A stretch of 64,000 nucleotides of DNA from Portulaca oleracea (GCA_029582165.1 CM055889.1:11476841-11540840); one strand, 5' to 3'; counted from the first letter of the stretch, positions 36,001-48,754 are shown. Notes: generated by a model not told the origin, from the letters alone. Program-made: numbers and translations.

Positions 36001-36897
36001 ATTTAGATAATATAGCAGTAAAGGATTAATCCATTTTTTTCAATATTGTCTTAATTACGTATAATATAAAACAATAGTAACTTTTTATTAGTCAATTTGA
36101 ATAAATGCCAACAACTCTACAATTCCTTTGAATCTTTCTCAATAATATGCAAAAAATATTTAATTTTAAACATAGGAATAATGATTAAGATAATAAAACT
36201 ATTGGAATCATATTTTCATTAAATAAATATAAGTTTTTTATTAAAATAATTAATGTGTAAAGAAATTATAAAATAATACTATTTAGCAGTAAATAACTAA
36301 TAATCACAAATTTAGAAATATTTCTTAATTCTAAAATTTAAGCATATAACAACAATCACAACATCAACAAAGTTGAATTACCTTTTTTTCTTTTTATAAC
36401 AAAGAAAGATTAATTTACATTTTTTATAATAATGTTAATATTTTTTTTTTGTTTATGATTATTAAAGAAAATGGAGAACAATAATATAGTTTTTCTTGGG
36501 AGTTTTACAGTTTAATAACTCTTAGACTTTACTTAATTTGGTCTTTTTTATATTGGAATTGGTATATTGTAATAGTAAATTTGGTAGAAGAAAGATTAAC
36601 TAATGCACATATTTTTATAAAAAGCTGATGAATATTATTCTAATTGCATATTAATAATAAATTAATATTTCTGTATGATTAAGTTTGTATAATTAACTAG
36701 GAGAATAAATCAAGAATTTAGGGTCTAATTTTTTATGAGCTTACAATTTATGTGTTTCGTGGTGATCATATATATAATTTATGCACCATTTTTTTCTAAT
36801 GAGAAATAATATTTACTTGTTGTAAATGGCCATAATGATATCAAATTCTTAATCTTTTATCTTATGCATTGAGACAAATTTTGATACTTTGTATTTT
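36001..36897. other. AT-rich sequence, probably Helitron interior
   Basis: No gene. The block GAGTTTTACAGTTTAATA ... AAGAAAGATTAACTAATG (about 36500-36605) recurs in diverged form at about 39075-39175, suggesting related elements or a duplication. Confidence 0.35.
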
Positions 36898-37435
36898 GGA
36901 AAATTAGATTATAATAATTCCTACTTTCACCAATTATATAGCAATAATCCATACTTTCATTTTGGATTCTGGCGGTACAAAAAAAATAAAATTGGATTCT
37001 AGTGGTACTAAATCCACCTCCAAATTCTTTTTACTTTTTTTCATTCCTATCCAACATTATTTTTATTTTTTTCGCTCCTGCCCCCATAAAGGTAATGAAG
37101 TGTAGTTACTAAAACAATTTTTAAAATATTTTTTTGAGACTCAGAGAAATTATTATGATTTTTTAAAAGGAATAAAAGTGAAAAAATCATATAAAATCAT
37201 AAAAAAATTCAAAAAAAAAATGGAGAAACGCCGTAAATTCATTAAAAAAATCGTGGTAAAGTGTTATACAATATTTTGAATCAAATGCAACACAAAATCT
37301 ATGATATTTAGGATATACTCTCGATGATGTCCTACTACAATCCTTTTTTTTTTTTTTACCACTAGAATCCAAATTTATAGTAGGGATTATTGTTGTCCAA
37401 TCATGAAAGTAGGGATTATTAAAATCCAATTCTCC
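36898..37435. mobile_element. MULE-type MITE with 9-bp target duplication
   Basis: A 538-bp element with inverted arms: GGAAAATTAGATTATAATAA...CCTACTTTCA at the left and TGAAAGTAGGG...TTAAAATCCAATTCTCC at the right. TTGTATTTT flanks it exactly (36889-36897 and 37436-37444). Its TIR start resembles those at 6040 and 10962. Confidence 0.85.
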
Positions 37436-37444
37436 TTGTATTTT

Positions 37445-39254
37445 ATTTTTCAGTTTAATTTCATATGATCCCTATATCACTTATACAATTATTAATTTAC
37501 AATTTTATTATCATATTGTTAATTACAATTTTATTTCCTTTTTACAATTGTTAAAAAATATAAAATATTAATTGATGTGTGTATTTTATATATATGTGAT
37601 CTTGGATTATTTGGAGCTAATTTAAGGGATTGGTGATATGAATGTATTATTTTTATACTCGAATTCTCCATTTTATGCTTGGTTGGAGTTTGATTTAATT
37701 TTGTAGGAAATTGGTGTGAAAAGTGAAGAAATCAAGCTCAAATTCAAGCATTGGAGTCCAAGTGGATCACAAACAAGAGAAGAATCCACCCTAAGGGCCC
37801 AATCTTAGGCCCAAATTGTCAAAGGAAGTTATCAGGGTGCAACACGGGTGCGCAAAAGCTCGGTGTTAGGGTCAGAGAAGACAAATTCATGACCTGTGTC
37901 CACCACGATCCGTGGCAGTTCACCACAGACCATGGTGGGTGTCACCATGGACCGTGGTGATTCAACACGGCCCGTGGTGTGGTCTGACCGTTGCATTAGA
38001 CCGTGGTGATTCAACACGGCCCGTGGTGTGGTCTGACCGTTGCGTTTTGTCATTTCGGATGCTTTTAATTGCTATATAATGTCTATATTGGCTGCTTTGA
38101 TGAGTATTCAAGCCTTCCATCATCTTCATCGTCAGCTATATTCATCTCCCTTCATCCATATTTTCCATCCACATTTATTGTAGTGAAGATTGAGAGATTT
38201 GTTGGGTTTTGGGAGATCAATTCTCAAGAAATTCATATAAGTGGAGGAGCAAAAGTCCCGACCGATTACCGTTCAAGCAAGGATCGATTCACCACTCGGT
38301 TTATTTCTCTTATTTTCATGCTTTCTAATGTAGATTTTTATAAGTTTTGTAGTTTGAACATGAGTAGTGAGTAGTTTCTTTAGTTTAGGAGGATAAACCC
38401 GATTAGTTTCTTTCATGGATTGAATTTTGTTGGATTGAACAAGTTGTTTATCTAGTTTGAATGTATTTTATTTATCCTATGATTATGTTTGTCATTGTTT
38501 TTGACTGGTCATCAAGAATATGAAATTAGATTCTTGAATGAAATACTGAACGGAGAAATTCGATAATCGGAACCCTTAGGATGAACTAGTTATGAAATGA
38601 ACTAGATATAGAGGATTTCGTAATTAGGGGTCATTAATAATTCGATCTTTAACTTAGATAAAATTGAAATAACCGCGGAAGTAGTTGATTAATTTTACTA
38701 AGCAATTTGTTCAATTGCCAAGAGCTTGTTACGAAAGACATTATGCGATTATCGACCCTAAAATGTACCAAATCAGTGACATACATGTTAAATCCACTAG
38801 TTTGATTCATAGAGTTATTTAGGTTTGTCCTCTGAACGTATTTTTCCTATTGATTAATCTCGTAAATTGTGTGAATATTTGCTTGTTTTGACTTTGATAG
38901 TGATTAGACATAGTTTTAGAGTCCAAGAACCAAAACCTGATCGATTTAGAAATTACATAGGGGACTAGTTTGGTGTGTAGTTTAGAAAAGTTCCTGTGAG
39001 AATGACCTTGACACCTACTACACCTACACCTGTGCACTTACGGCGTATCAATAAAGCACATTTTTTTTTTGAGAGTTTTACACTTTAATATCTCTAAAAT
39101 TGAGTTTAATCTATTTTGTAAATTGAGATTGACATATTATAATAGTTAGTTTGGTGGAAGAAATACTAACCAATGAATATTTTTTGTAAGGAAAAAGCTA
39201 TTGAATATTATTTTAATTGTGTGTTAATATTTGTTACCTATATGCATGAGCTAT
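37445..39254. repeat. Probable LTR or LTR fragment of a retrotransposon
   Basis: Non-coding, with a short tandem repeat at 37950-38044 (two copies of about 49 bp containing ACCGTGGTGATTCAACACGG). Downstream phrases such as AAGTTCCTGTGAGAATGACC resemble LTR tails I have seen in gypsy-type elements. The ends are not resolved and no target duplication was found, so the type is tentative. Confidence 0.35.
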
Positions 39255-39480
39255 TACTACAAGAAAATTGGGCTTGGGCGATATTTTTTTATCATTTGGG
39301 CGACAAATTGTTTTTCGCAGTTTTATATGAACATTAAGAGCGACAAAAATTATTCCATGGTCTAATATATAATTATGCGCGTCACAAATTATTTAGTGTC
39401 GTGCATAGTGAAAAACATAACGTGAAATATGGTATTTTATCGCCCAATATCAAAGGGAAATTGACGAGCCAAAATTTCAT
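39255..39480 (+). mobile_element. Candidate left end of a CACTA transposon
   Basis: TACTACAAGAAAATTGGGC resembles the CACTA TIR (CACTACAAGAAAA) with the first base changed, followed by repeated GGGCGACAAA-type motifs as in CACTA subterminal regions. A matching right end lies at 51849. The 3-bp flanks (TAT and GAG) do not match, so pairing is tentative. Confidence 0.45.
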
Positions 39481-39858
39481 GGACCTTGAATTATAGTGGG
39501 GGTTTCAAGTTTGGTGAAAACTTAAAATAGTTTGAGTGGGAAATGTGAAATTTTCAGTGGGCCCCAAAAACTTTCTGATATTTTTTTTTTACAAAACCTA
39601 ATATCAATTTCACTCCTCCATCGTTGTTCTTCACTCGCTGGCCTCACTTCTTCGCAGCAACAGATGGCTTCTTCTTCTCTCTCTCCCCTCAACCAAAACC
39701 CTAATCTTTGAATCCCTCTTCCCCCCATCCTATCAACCAAAACCATAATCTTCGAACTCCAGGCGTCCCCAAACAAAGAAATTGACCGCCGCTCCCGACC
39801 TGCGCGCGACCGGCGTCCGTCTGTGGCTTTGGTTCTCATCTCTTATCTGTAAATATGC

Positions 39859-39979
39859 GAGTGCTTGGATAAAAATGCCACTATACTTTGCCAAAATAGC
39901 AAATTTGCCACCCGCAAAAAACATGTTATGAAACTGCCACTAATCTAACATAATTAAGACTAATATACCACTTTACCGG
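39859..39979 (+). repeat. Left TIR of MULE 2
   Basis: Identical in inverted orientation to 49054-49174 except for one base (TTTGCCACC against TTTTCCACC). It ends at TTTACCGG, beyond which the two sides diverge. Confidence 0.95.
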
Positions 39980-40583
39980 CTGAGGAGAAGTTATAACCTA
40001 AAGCAACAGGTTAATCTACTGGGTGGGTGTGATTAACTAAATTAAACAAAAAATAAACATAATTAAGTTAAAAACCCTAATTATACTAAAACACAGTAAA
40101 AAAAATGCATTGGGCCCTTTATTATTTCCCTCCAATTAAAAAAAAAAACCCTAGGCAATGTTCTTCTTCATCCTGCAACTCTCCATCGCCTGGGTTCTTC
40201 AAATTCCACCAGTGAATTCTACTTCTTTCTTCAATCAAACCCTAAATTCAACTTCAAGGATCAAAATCGCATCCCAGGGAAGTGTTGAGGATCTGATTGA
40301 AGGCTTGAGAGCTTCACATTAATTCCCGGTAAGTTCATCAAAACCCTAATTTTCGAAATTCCGGTTTTTTGTCAAAATTCTTTGTTTGGTTGGTATTTGT
40401 TGGTGTTTTTGATGTTGTTTATCAGTATGAAGTACTTATCAGTTGAATTAGTCGAAACAAAATTTTTAGGGTTTAAGTTCTTCATTTTCCCGGAATCCCA
40501 GATAACAAACCCTCTGTTTACTGATGAATTGGTATTTATGTATCTGAAATTTGGTTTGTTTTCATGTATTATAGGGTTTCTGA

Positions 40584-43500
40584 ATGGGTAAATTACAAAT
40601 CTTTCATGGGGGCAGTTTATATCGAATCCACATATGGTTTACATTGATAGTGAGGTCACTGAAATGGAGGTAGACCCTGATAGGTTACGTGTGGATGATC
40701 TGATTGAGTTTGTTGAGAATGCTGGGTATACAAAAGATAAAATTGGAACCCTTTACATTAGCAAGCCTGGAAGTAATATAGGATTTGAGGACAGTCTTGT
40801 TGAGGTTAAGGGGGATGATGAGATAAGGATGTTGAGTGACTTTTTAGAGAAATGTCCATTTGTTCGAATGTATGTGAAGCATCCTGATGTTAATAAGGAT
40901 AAGGGGAAAGAAAAAGTGGCTGATGATGTTGGTGAGGATGCTGTTAGTGAGGCTACTTGGTGGTTTGAGGATGGGGATGATGATGAGGATTATGTACCCA
41001 ATGGTGATGGTGATGGTGATGGTTTTGAAGTTGAGGATGAGGAAATGACTCAAGTCATGAAGAAAAAAAAGGATTTGAGGGACAATAAAATAGCTGATAG
41101 GAATGCTGTGTTAGATGGTGATAATAGTTTGATTGAAGGAGGGGTTATTGAGGAGGGTGAGGGAGTTGAGGATGAACAGTACCATGATTCTGACAACCCT
41201 AGCAACCCTGAGAGTGAGAGTAATGTTGAGGTTCATGGTGTGTTGAGAAAGAAAAGGCCTAGCATGAGGAAGAAGAAACCCAAGTGTCCTAGATACAATC
41301 CTGTAATACCTAGTAGACTCCTTACTGGGATGACATTCGCTGACAAGAAGGAGATGAAAAAAGTTGTTGATAACTATAGGATACTAGGTGGTTACAATCT
41401 GAAGTTGAGCAAGAGTGACAAAGTGAGGTATCAACTATTCTTCCAGGGTGAAGGGTGCAAGTGGAGGTTTTGGGGATCAAAAGTAGGCAAGGAGAAAAGC
41501 TATGCAGTGAAAACATTTGGCCCCCCTCACACATGTATAACTTTTAGGCTGGACATAGAAATATGAGTGTGCAATGGCTGGCTGAGCATTATAGGAGCAG
41601 ATTTAGGATAACCCCAACCATCACTGTCAGAGACTCACAGAGAATGGTGAAGGAGGAGTTGAATTACAATGTTGTTTTGTGTATGTGTGCTAGGGCAAGA
41701 AGGAAGGCATTAGACTCTATAGTTGGTGATTATAGGGAGCAGTTTACCCAACTTAGAGACTATCTTGGGGAGTTGATTGACAAAAACCCTGGCACATCTG
41801 TTGTTGTGAAAACAACACAGAATCAGGAGACAAATGAGCATGTGTTCAAGTTTCTTTATGTATGTCCTGGACCATTGAAGAAGGGTTTCTTGGAGGGATG
41901 TAGGAGGGTTTTGAGTTTGGATGGGTGTTTTCTGAAAGGACCTTGGGGATGACAAGTGTTTGTAGCTGTTGAGAGGGATGCAAATGACCAAATGTATCCT
42001 TTAGCTTGGGGAGTTGCCTCAACAGAATCAAAGGAGACTTGGGATCTTTTCATTTCACAGTTACATATTGATCTTGACATGGGGGATGGCCATGGATAGG
42101 AAATTATTTCATATCAACAAAAGGTACCAATAAACCCTTCCTTAAGGTTTTAAATTTTTTAAATTACAGTCTGTTTTATTTTTTTTAATATTCTGAATTT
42201 GTTTGATTGTGTTTTTTGTTTGGTTTAGGGTCTAGTAGACAGTGTGGCAAGGATTTTACCAAGATGTGAGCATAGGTTGTGTGCTAGGCATGTATATGCC
42301 AACCTAAGGAGGACATTTAGGGGTGAGATGTACAAGAAGCTGTTCTGGAGGGTTACTAAGTCAACAACAGAGATTGAGATGAAGAAGAATGCCAAAAACC
42401 TCTATGATCTTGACCCACAAGCTTGGGGGCTGCTTGAAAGAAAAGGTGCGGAGCATTTTTGTAGAGCTTTCTTCAAACCACATGCCAAGGGTGACTCGGT
42501 GGATAACAACATGGCTGAAATATTCAATGCCTTCATCATAGAAGCTAGGTACATGCCTATAGTTTCTATGCTCAATTGGATGTTCAAGGCAGTCATGAAA
42601 AGAGTGGGGGACAAAAATGCATGGGCTTCTAAGATCAAGACTCCAATACCTCCTAGGATAATGAAAAAACTGGAAAAAAAGATTGAAGAGTCCAAGACTT
42701 AGGAGGTTACTAGGGCTGCCAGGGGCTTGTTTAGTGTCAACAACGCATGGGCTGAAGAATATGTAGTGGACTTGAATGCAAAAATGTGTAGTTGCAATTC
42801 ATGGCAACTAAATGGGATTCCATGCCCCCATTCAATTGTTGTGATGAGGGAGGAAAGATTGAGACCAACTAACTTTGTCTATGAGTGCTATGCAACTGAG
42901 AAGCTTGTAGCGACATATTCTCATACACTACATCCACTAAATGGGTCCAAATGTGGGCAACTGCCCCTGGATATGTTGTAACTGCCCCATACTTCAAGCC
43001 CAAGAAAAAAACCACAACAAAGTATTTTAGAAGGCCAGAGGCTGGTGAAAGCACAAGGGTTAAAATGTCAAGGGAGTCCACCAGAATTTACTGCTCAAAT
43101 TGTGGATTTGAAGGCCACAACAGATTGACTTGCCCACATGTGGTGAAGAAGTTAACGGTAACAAACTTAACCTTATATTTAGAGTTTGACTTATTTATTT
43201 TTTTTAGTAATTTCAAGGGTTTAAGGGTTCAGTGTTTAGGGTTTAGGTTTAGGGTGTAGTCAAGTTACAGTTTGACTTATTTATTTTTTTTGAGTAATTT
43301 TTAGGGTTTAGGGTTTAGCTCTTGTTTTGTGATTGCTTTCTCATTACATCTTTCTTTCTTTCATTGATGGATATCATAGCCAAAAAGAAGAAGGGTCACA
43401 AAAAGGCCCTCCAAACCTGCTCCTCCTGCTGCTGGTGCTTCAACTGCAACTGTTGCTGCTGCATTTCCATCATCTGAAAATGCTGCCGCTACATCTCCAT

Positions 43501-43825
43501 CATCTGCAACTGCTGCTGCTGGTTCTTGTACTACTGCTGCTGTTGGTTCTTCTGTGCTGCTGCTGCTCATTCTTCTTCTGCTGCTTCTTTTGCTCAATCA
43601 GCAACTGCTGCTGATGTTGTTGTTGCTGCTGCAGCTGCAGCTGCTGCTGCAAGTAGAGTGGCCCATTTTGAGGAAATCCCACTAACTGGATCACAATCTC
43701 ATCCATCGCAGCCATCTCCAGCTTCAACTCTAACAAAGATAAGGAAGAAGAGAGCTGTAAACAAGACTATATTGCCAAGAATATCACCAAGGAAGAAATT
43801 GCCAAAGTTGAACCTAGGGAACTAG
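40584..43825 (+). pseudogene. mudrA-type MULE transposase, MULE 2, inactivated
   Basis: Exons 40584-42123, 42229-43157 and 43380-43825, with a 5' UTR intron (40329-40574). The first coding intron sits exactly where it does in MULE 1 (after QQK). Domains in order: PB1-like (GKLQIFHGG, then PHMVYIDSE), Asp/Glu-rich linker, DNA-binding region, DDE core (SLDGCFLKG, RDANDQMYPLAWG, NNMAEIFNAFI), intact SWIM finger (CSCNSW..GIPCPHS), intact CCHC knuckle (CSNCGFEGHNRLTC), Ala/Ser-rich tail with a basic stretch. Broken by frameshifts near 40608 (a G-run one base short), 41547, 42952 and about 43550, and by in-frame stops near 41950, 42098 and 42700. The second catalytic Asp is replaced by Tyr (ISYQQKGL). 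Confidence 0.9.
43210..43316 (+). repeat. Telomere-like TTTAGGG repeats in an intron
   Basis: Several perfect or near-perfect plant telomere units (TTTAGGGTTTAGG, TTTAGGGTTTAGGGTTTAG) within the last intron of the MULE 2 transposase gene. Confidence 0.7.
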
Positions 43826-44390
43826 TAGTTTGTGGTGGTGTTTGTAAAGCCATTTTGGACTGTCATGGTTTGTGAATGAATACTAAGTAGGCTGTAAATG
43901 GTGTGCAGAATTGTGCAGAATGACAATGTATGCCAATCTTTTGGGGGGGAATATGTCTTTTGTACATCTGTTAGTTTTGTACCCTGTTTTGTTGCAAGGT
44001 TAAGCCAAAAAAGAGGAGTATGTACATCAAACACTAGATGTTGTACCCATTACATATTCCCTCATACTTAATGCAAGTTTGATTCTGATTTCTGTTAATG
44101 CCCGTTTCATTCTGTCTTGGAAGCCATTACAGTTTGCATTGTTCATTTCATTTCTGTTCAATGTCACCTGTTTTTTTGCAAGTTTTTGAGCATCAAACTA
44201 CAGCTCATAGCATAACCTGTTCAGCATCAAACATCTTAGCAGAGCATAGCATAAGCATTATAGGAGCATAACATATACAATCCAAGTTTACCATAACATT
44301 CATTCATCATTCATTACTTTCAAAATGCAACTGATTACAATGCTTTCATTACATTTCATCAATCAGCCCTACCTAAACTGTCAGCTATAA

Positions 44391-47300
44391 TGTAACGCCC
44401 CAACCTTAATCACAAGATTAAGACTATACTTAGAATCCCAAACCTGTGATTAGCGCAGCGGAACACCTTAGGTCGAGGCATTACCGCCGTCTCCCAAAAG
44501 AGACAAGGCAACAACACCAAAGAAACTTCCAAAACCACAAGATAACTTACTAACTTAAAAACCTTCACATATAAAACTTATACAACCCTTGGATAAAGCA
44601 TATAAACTTAAACATAGCTTAAAACTAAAACAACTTCTTCCATAAACATGGTTACTTCAAAAACATGCGACTCTCAAGCCGACCCAAATACTTCAACCAT
44701 GACTACCTTGCTTGCAACACGTGATGCCCCCCGCTTGCCTTTGCCTTTACCTTGGGTGCTCGGACCCCCTACAACAAAACATTAAAACCTTGCGAAACGT
44801 GAGTGGGGAAACACTCAAGATCGTAAACCTCCACGCCAAACCGCTCAAAACGGTTTTAGTGCCAGATTTAAATTCATTTTGAAAGCGGGAAGGGGTAATA
44901 AAACATTAACTTGAAAAGACATGAACATAGACTTATACATGAGTAAGAGTAGCTTCAGTTCATAAAGAAAGAACATGTCACATGAACTTAGAAGTAAATA
45001 CATAAACTTAAGAGTTTTTGGGTCCCCTTTAGATCGATGCAAAGCATCTCGCGCGCGCACGCCCAAACCGATCTGGAGTTTGGATGGGTGACTGCTATGC
45101 GATGACATCGGCAGTCTAGGACACTCTGATTAGGAGCATCTAAAACATAAAAGGCTAGCACTTCTCGTAACTAGCTAGAACATAGAACATAGAATCCATA
45201 AAATGGGACCGCTTAAAACCATGAATAACCATGAAAGCATAGATTAGCATAAATCGTAATCATAAAGGAACAATAATCATAAAAGCATAACTTAGCACAA
45301 ACCATAAACATCTATCATAAACCGTAAGCATTTATCATAAACCGTAAGCATTGGTCATAAACCGTAAACATTTGTCATAAACCATAAACCTTTAGCATAA
45401 GCCGTAAACCTTTAACATAAACCGTAAACCTTTAACATAAACCGTAAACCTTTAACATAAACCATAAACCTTTAACATAATCGTGAACATAAAACATAAA
45501 CCGTAAACCTTTGCATAAACCGTAGACGTAAAGCATAAATCGTAAACATTTGCATAAGCCGTTGACATAAAGCATAAATCGTAAACATTTGCATAAATCG
45601 TGAACATAAAACATAAATCGTAAACATAAATCATAACTCATAAGCATAAATCGTAAACATAAATCATAAATCATAAGCATAAATCGTAAACATAAATCAT
45701 AACTCATAAGCATAAATCGTAAACATAAATCATAAATCATAAGCATAAATCGTAAACATAAAGGAGTGAAGAGTTGGACAATTCGCGTACCTTGAACGTG
45801 TGGACTGCTCGGGGGTGATCTCGGCCGGGGAATGGCTCGGGTCGAGGCTGAACTTTGAGCTTAAAACGATAGAGTTCGGTATTAGAATAGAAGCTATGAA
45901 AAGGTGAGGGCATAGGGCCTCACAAAAGAGTTTTGGAAATAAATCGTATAAAAATTTCAGGTTTTTATGACAATAGTATTTTGGTCGTAACTCGGGCTAT
46001 AAAATTCGGATTTCGCTATGCGAGTACTTTTCGGAAAGGGAAAAACATAATCCACAAGTTTGTCAACTGGGCCAGAGGCTAAACAGGGTGAGAAGAGCCC
46101 GAAAAAGGCTCCGGACAGAATGCAGTAAAATACCAAGATATATTCATGTGCGGTTTTGGTGCTTAGACAAAATCAATAGAACTTTGTATATACTCTAAAC
46201 TCATAGAAGCTTTATGAATCAAAGAATACTTGTAAAATATAGACCTTCAATTTCTCAAAGAGACTTTAAAAACTCTAAAGTAAAACGAACTCATTTCACT
46301 AAATTTATGAGTTTTCGGTAAATTAAAACGGTAAACGTAGAATAGTCTAAAGATTTCGGGGTTCCTTAAAACCTTTAAAACCGAGTTCCATGGTTCCTAC
46401 TTATGGGATATATCATAAAGGTCATATGACTTAGGTTACACACCCATAAAACCAATTATAAGCTCAATATAATAACCTTTAACCCAATTAATGCATTTAT
46501 CAATTACCCAGAAAATTCCAGTTTCGCAGCCCCGCTTCCGGGTGCTATAACTCACTCTCCCGATATCGGTTTGACTCATACCATACATTTTCGGAAATCT
46601 TGAAACGTCTCCTACAACTCTTATGTTGAACACTTTCTCGAACTCCAACTCCATATGGACGGAAAATGCCCAACAAAACACTGACTCCAAATTCGTATAT
46701 AAAAACATACCTTTACGGTTTTGGCTCTAACTTGAGCTATACAAATCGAAAACCCGAAATTCCAAAGCCCGGTGTTTACTAACATTCTTGGCTACATTTT
46801 TACACCATATTCTGGGCTCAAAACTAATTTTAACATCTCCCATAAAAATCACATTTTGGGCAGAATGTACTGGGTGTTTGAGCTCACATGCATGCCCCAT
46901 TTTCATTCAATTTTTGTACCAATCATCCACCCAAATATAATTTGATCACTTCACACACAATTTTCAGAATTTATATGCCCACTATCCATCATCCATACAC
47001 ATACAACTCACATGCATAATCACCAAACACATGCAACACTTCCACATACTTGTTCTTGTGATTTCCTTCACTAATCCCACTAAAACACCCAATTAAAGGA
47101 ATAACAATCTAATTAACTTATTACCTCATCAAAACAGAGACTTACACCCCTTTTACTCATCATATAATCCATGCAAGGCAAGAAATCCACATTCTTATAT
47201 CACCAACCACAATCCTACTATTAAACTAACCAAGAGCTACTCAATTCACTTGGATAAATCATCAAAACTTCACTTATACACTACTAAACTTTAAAGTATG

Positions 47301-48074
47301 ATTCTAGAAGATAAAATTGATGAAAAACAACAACTTTAACACATTTAAAACCTCAAAATCAGATTAAGAAAAAGAGTATAACAATGGAGTGGAGGAATTA
47401 TACCTCTTGAAATCGAGTTTAAAAGTTGAGCAAGATGAAGGGGAGATGGGTAGTGACCATGGCCACTTAAAATTGCTGCCACCGGCAAGAGTCACCGGAA
47501 AAGAGAAGAAAAACAGTGGGGTGGGGCTGCTGGGTGGCTCGGCGAGAAGAGGGAGGAAGAAGAGTAAGAGCTTGAAATATTTGGCCTCCCAAAAATGACT
47601 CTAAGGCTACCCCCCTCCCTCAATTTATAATGCTAACTCCCTCCACCCACTAACACTAATGAGAAATAATAATAATAATAATACCACTCTAATTATAAAA
47701 CTAAAACTCACATAAAAGAGGAATAAAATTGGTAGTAGACAATAGCTATAAAATGTATTTAATTTATGCGGGTTAAAAAGACGGTACAATCGGTAAATTA
47801 AATTTAAACCGTTTGGCCGTAAAAATCGAAACAGTACTTAACCCGACTTTAAAATAAAGTCATAGAACCTTCAATAATTATATAATAAGGTCCAAAATAT
47901 ACTGTAACAAAATTCGATTAAGAATTTTGATCGGTAAAATTTGTCGCTTCGCCATTCCTCCGAGACCTGTCACCATTAGCTACCCACAAGGTACAAAGTA
48001 TTTAATTAACAAATTATAACTAATTAAAATAGATTAACTACTGTAATACGTATGATTTAGGGCGGGGTATTACA
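44391..48074. mobile_element. Solo LTR-like insertion in MULE 2 (3.7 kb)
   Basis: Starts TGTAACGCCCCAACC and ends GGGCGGGGTATTACA: TG...CA ends with imperfect inverted repeats. The flanks TATAA (44386-44390) and CATAA (48075-48079) agree at 4 of 5 bases. No gag or pol, so a very long solo LTR or a non-autonomous element. It includes the CATAAACCGTAAAC array (listed separately) and many short AT-rich stretches. The exact family is not determined. It splits the intergenic space between the two MULE genes. Confidence 0.7.
45290..45765. repeat. Degenerate CATAAACCGTAAAC tandem array
   Basis: More than 25 irregular copies of a unit of about 14-18 bp (CATAAACCGTAAACCTTTAA, CATAAATCGTAAA and variants). 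The open reading frames across it are artefacts of the repeat. Confidence 0.9.
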
Positions 48075-48388
48075 CATAAACATACATAAACCCTAAAACA
48101 TACATGAACATCAAAGCTGATGATTAACATACCATTGAACCCCAAAATAATTGAAGCATCTGCTGTCCAGGATGCTTACAATGGCCATTCAATCAAGCAA
48201 AAAAAATTCATCACCATCATCACTTCTTCCTATACACATCATCTTCTTCATCATCAGCTTTGCAAAAACCACCCAACCCCCATCAGCATCACCCCTTTAC
48301 TTACCATACCCCCCCCCCCAGCCAGAACCCCCATGACAAACACAAACATAAACCCCACAATCACCACCCAAGATTTTTTCTTCAGACT

Positions 48389-48754
48389 CTAATTCACCCC
48401 CCTCAGCCTCTCAAGCTCACCCATCAAATCGTTGATGTTGGCCTCAGCAATATCGACCTCAAACCTCAACTCATCTCTCTCCTTCTTGACCTTTTCATGT
48501 CGAGCAACCAATCTCTTAGTAGTAATTGCAAAAGTCTCGCAGATTGGGTCATCAATCCACTTCATAAACCCACAGTTGTCATGAGTTTGCCAATGCATAC
48601 ACCTCGCAAACCTCCTAAGAGGGTTGTCTACAGTGAATGAAGTGTACACAAGGCAAATCGTCCCACAATTGCACCGGAAAAGTACCTTCTTGTGGCATGC
48701 ACAGTCGCGGCATGCCCTAACTGGGGTGTTCGACACAGAGGAAGATGCAGCCAT
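48389..48754 (-). CDS. GRF-type zinc finger and coiled-coil protein encoded by MULE 2
   Basis: An intact 121-residue frame transcribed inward from the right TIR, convergent with the transposase gene. Residues 28-72 form a GRF-type finger: C28-N-C30-G, then NPLRRF (44-49, where the usual Gly is Leu), C52, C61-G-F and WIDDPIC (66-72). Residues about 78-118 are a charged coiled coil (ARHEKVKKERDELRFEV). An extra Cys pair precedes the finger (C15, C18, C20). GRF fingers are thought to bind nucleic acid, typically single-stranded. Its role in the element is unknown; position and direction parallel maize mudrB, but no sequence relation is claimed. Unlike the neighbouring transposase, it shows no disabling mutation. 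Confidence 0.8.
   Translation of the reverse strand: MAASSSVSNTPVRACRDCACHKKVLFRCNCGTICLVYTSFTVDNPLRRFARCMHWQTHDNCGFMKWIDDPICETFAITTKRLVARHEKVKKERDELRFEVDIAEANINDLMGELERLRGVN

Noticed and set aside
43333..43736. Leu-rich and Gln-rich frames
   Set aside because: Other frames of the Ala/Ser-rich GCT repeat in the MULE 2 transposase tail.
45432..45746. Repeated-motif frame (MLMIYDLCLRF type)
   Set aside because: Translation of the CATAAACCGTAAAC array inside an LTR-like element.
45290..45765. CRISPR-like regularly spaced repeats
   Set aside because: Plant nuclear DNA; units vary in length and sequence and no unique spacers are present.
47389..47598. 69-residue frame in the LTR-like insertion
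   Set aside because: Lies in non-coding element sequence; no domain.
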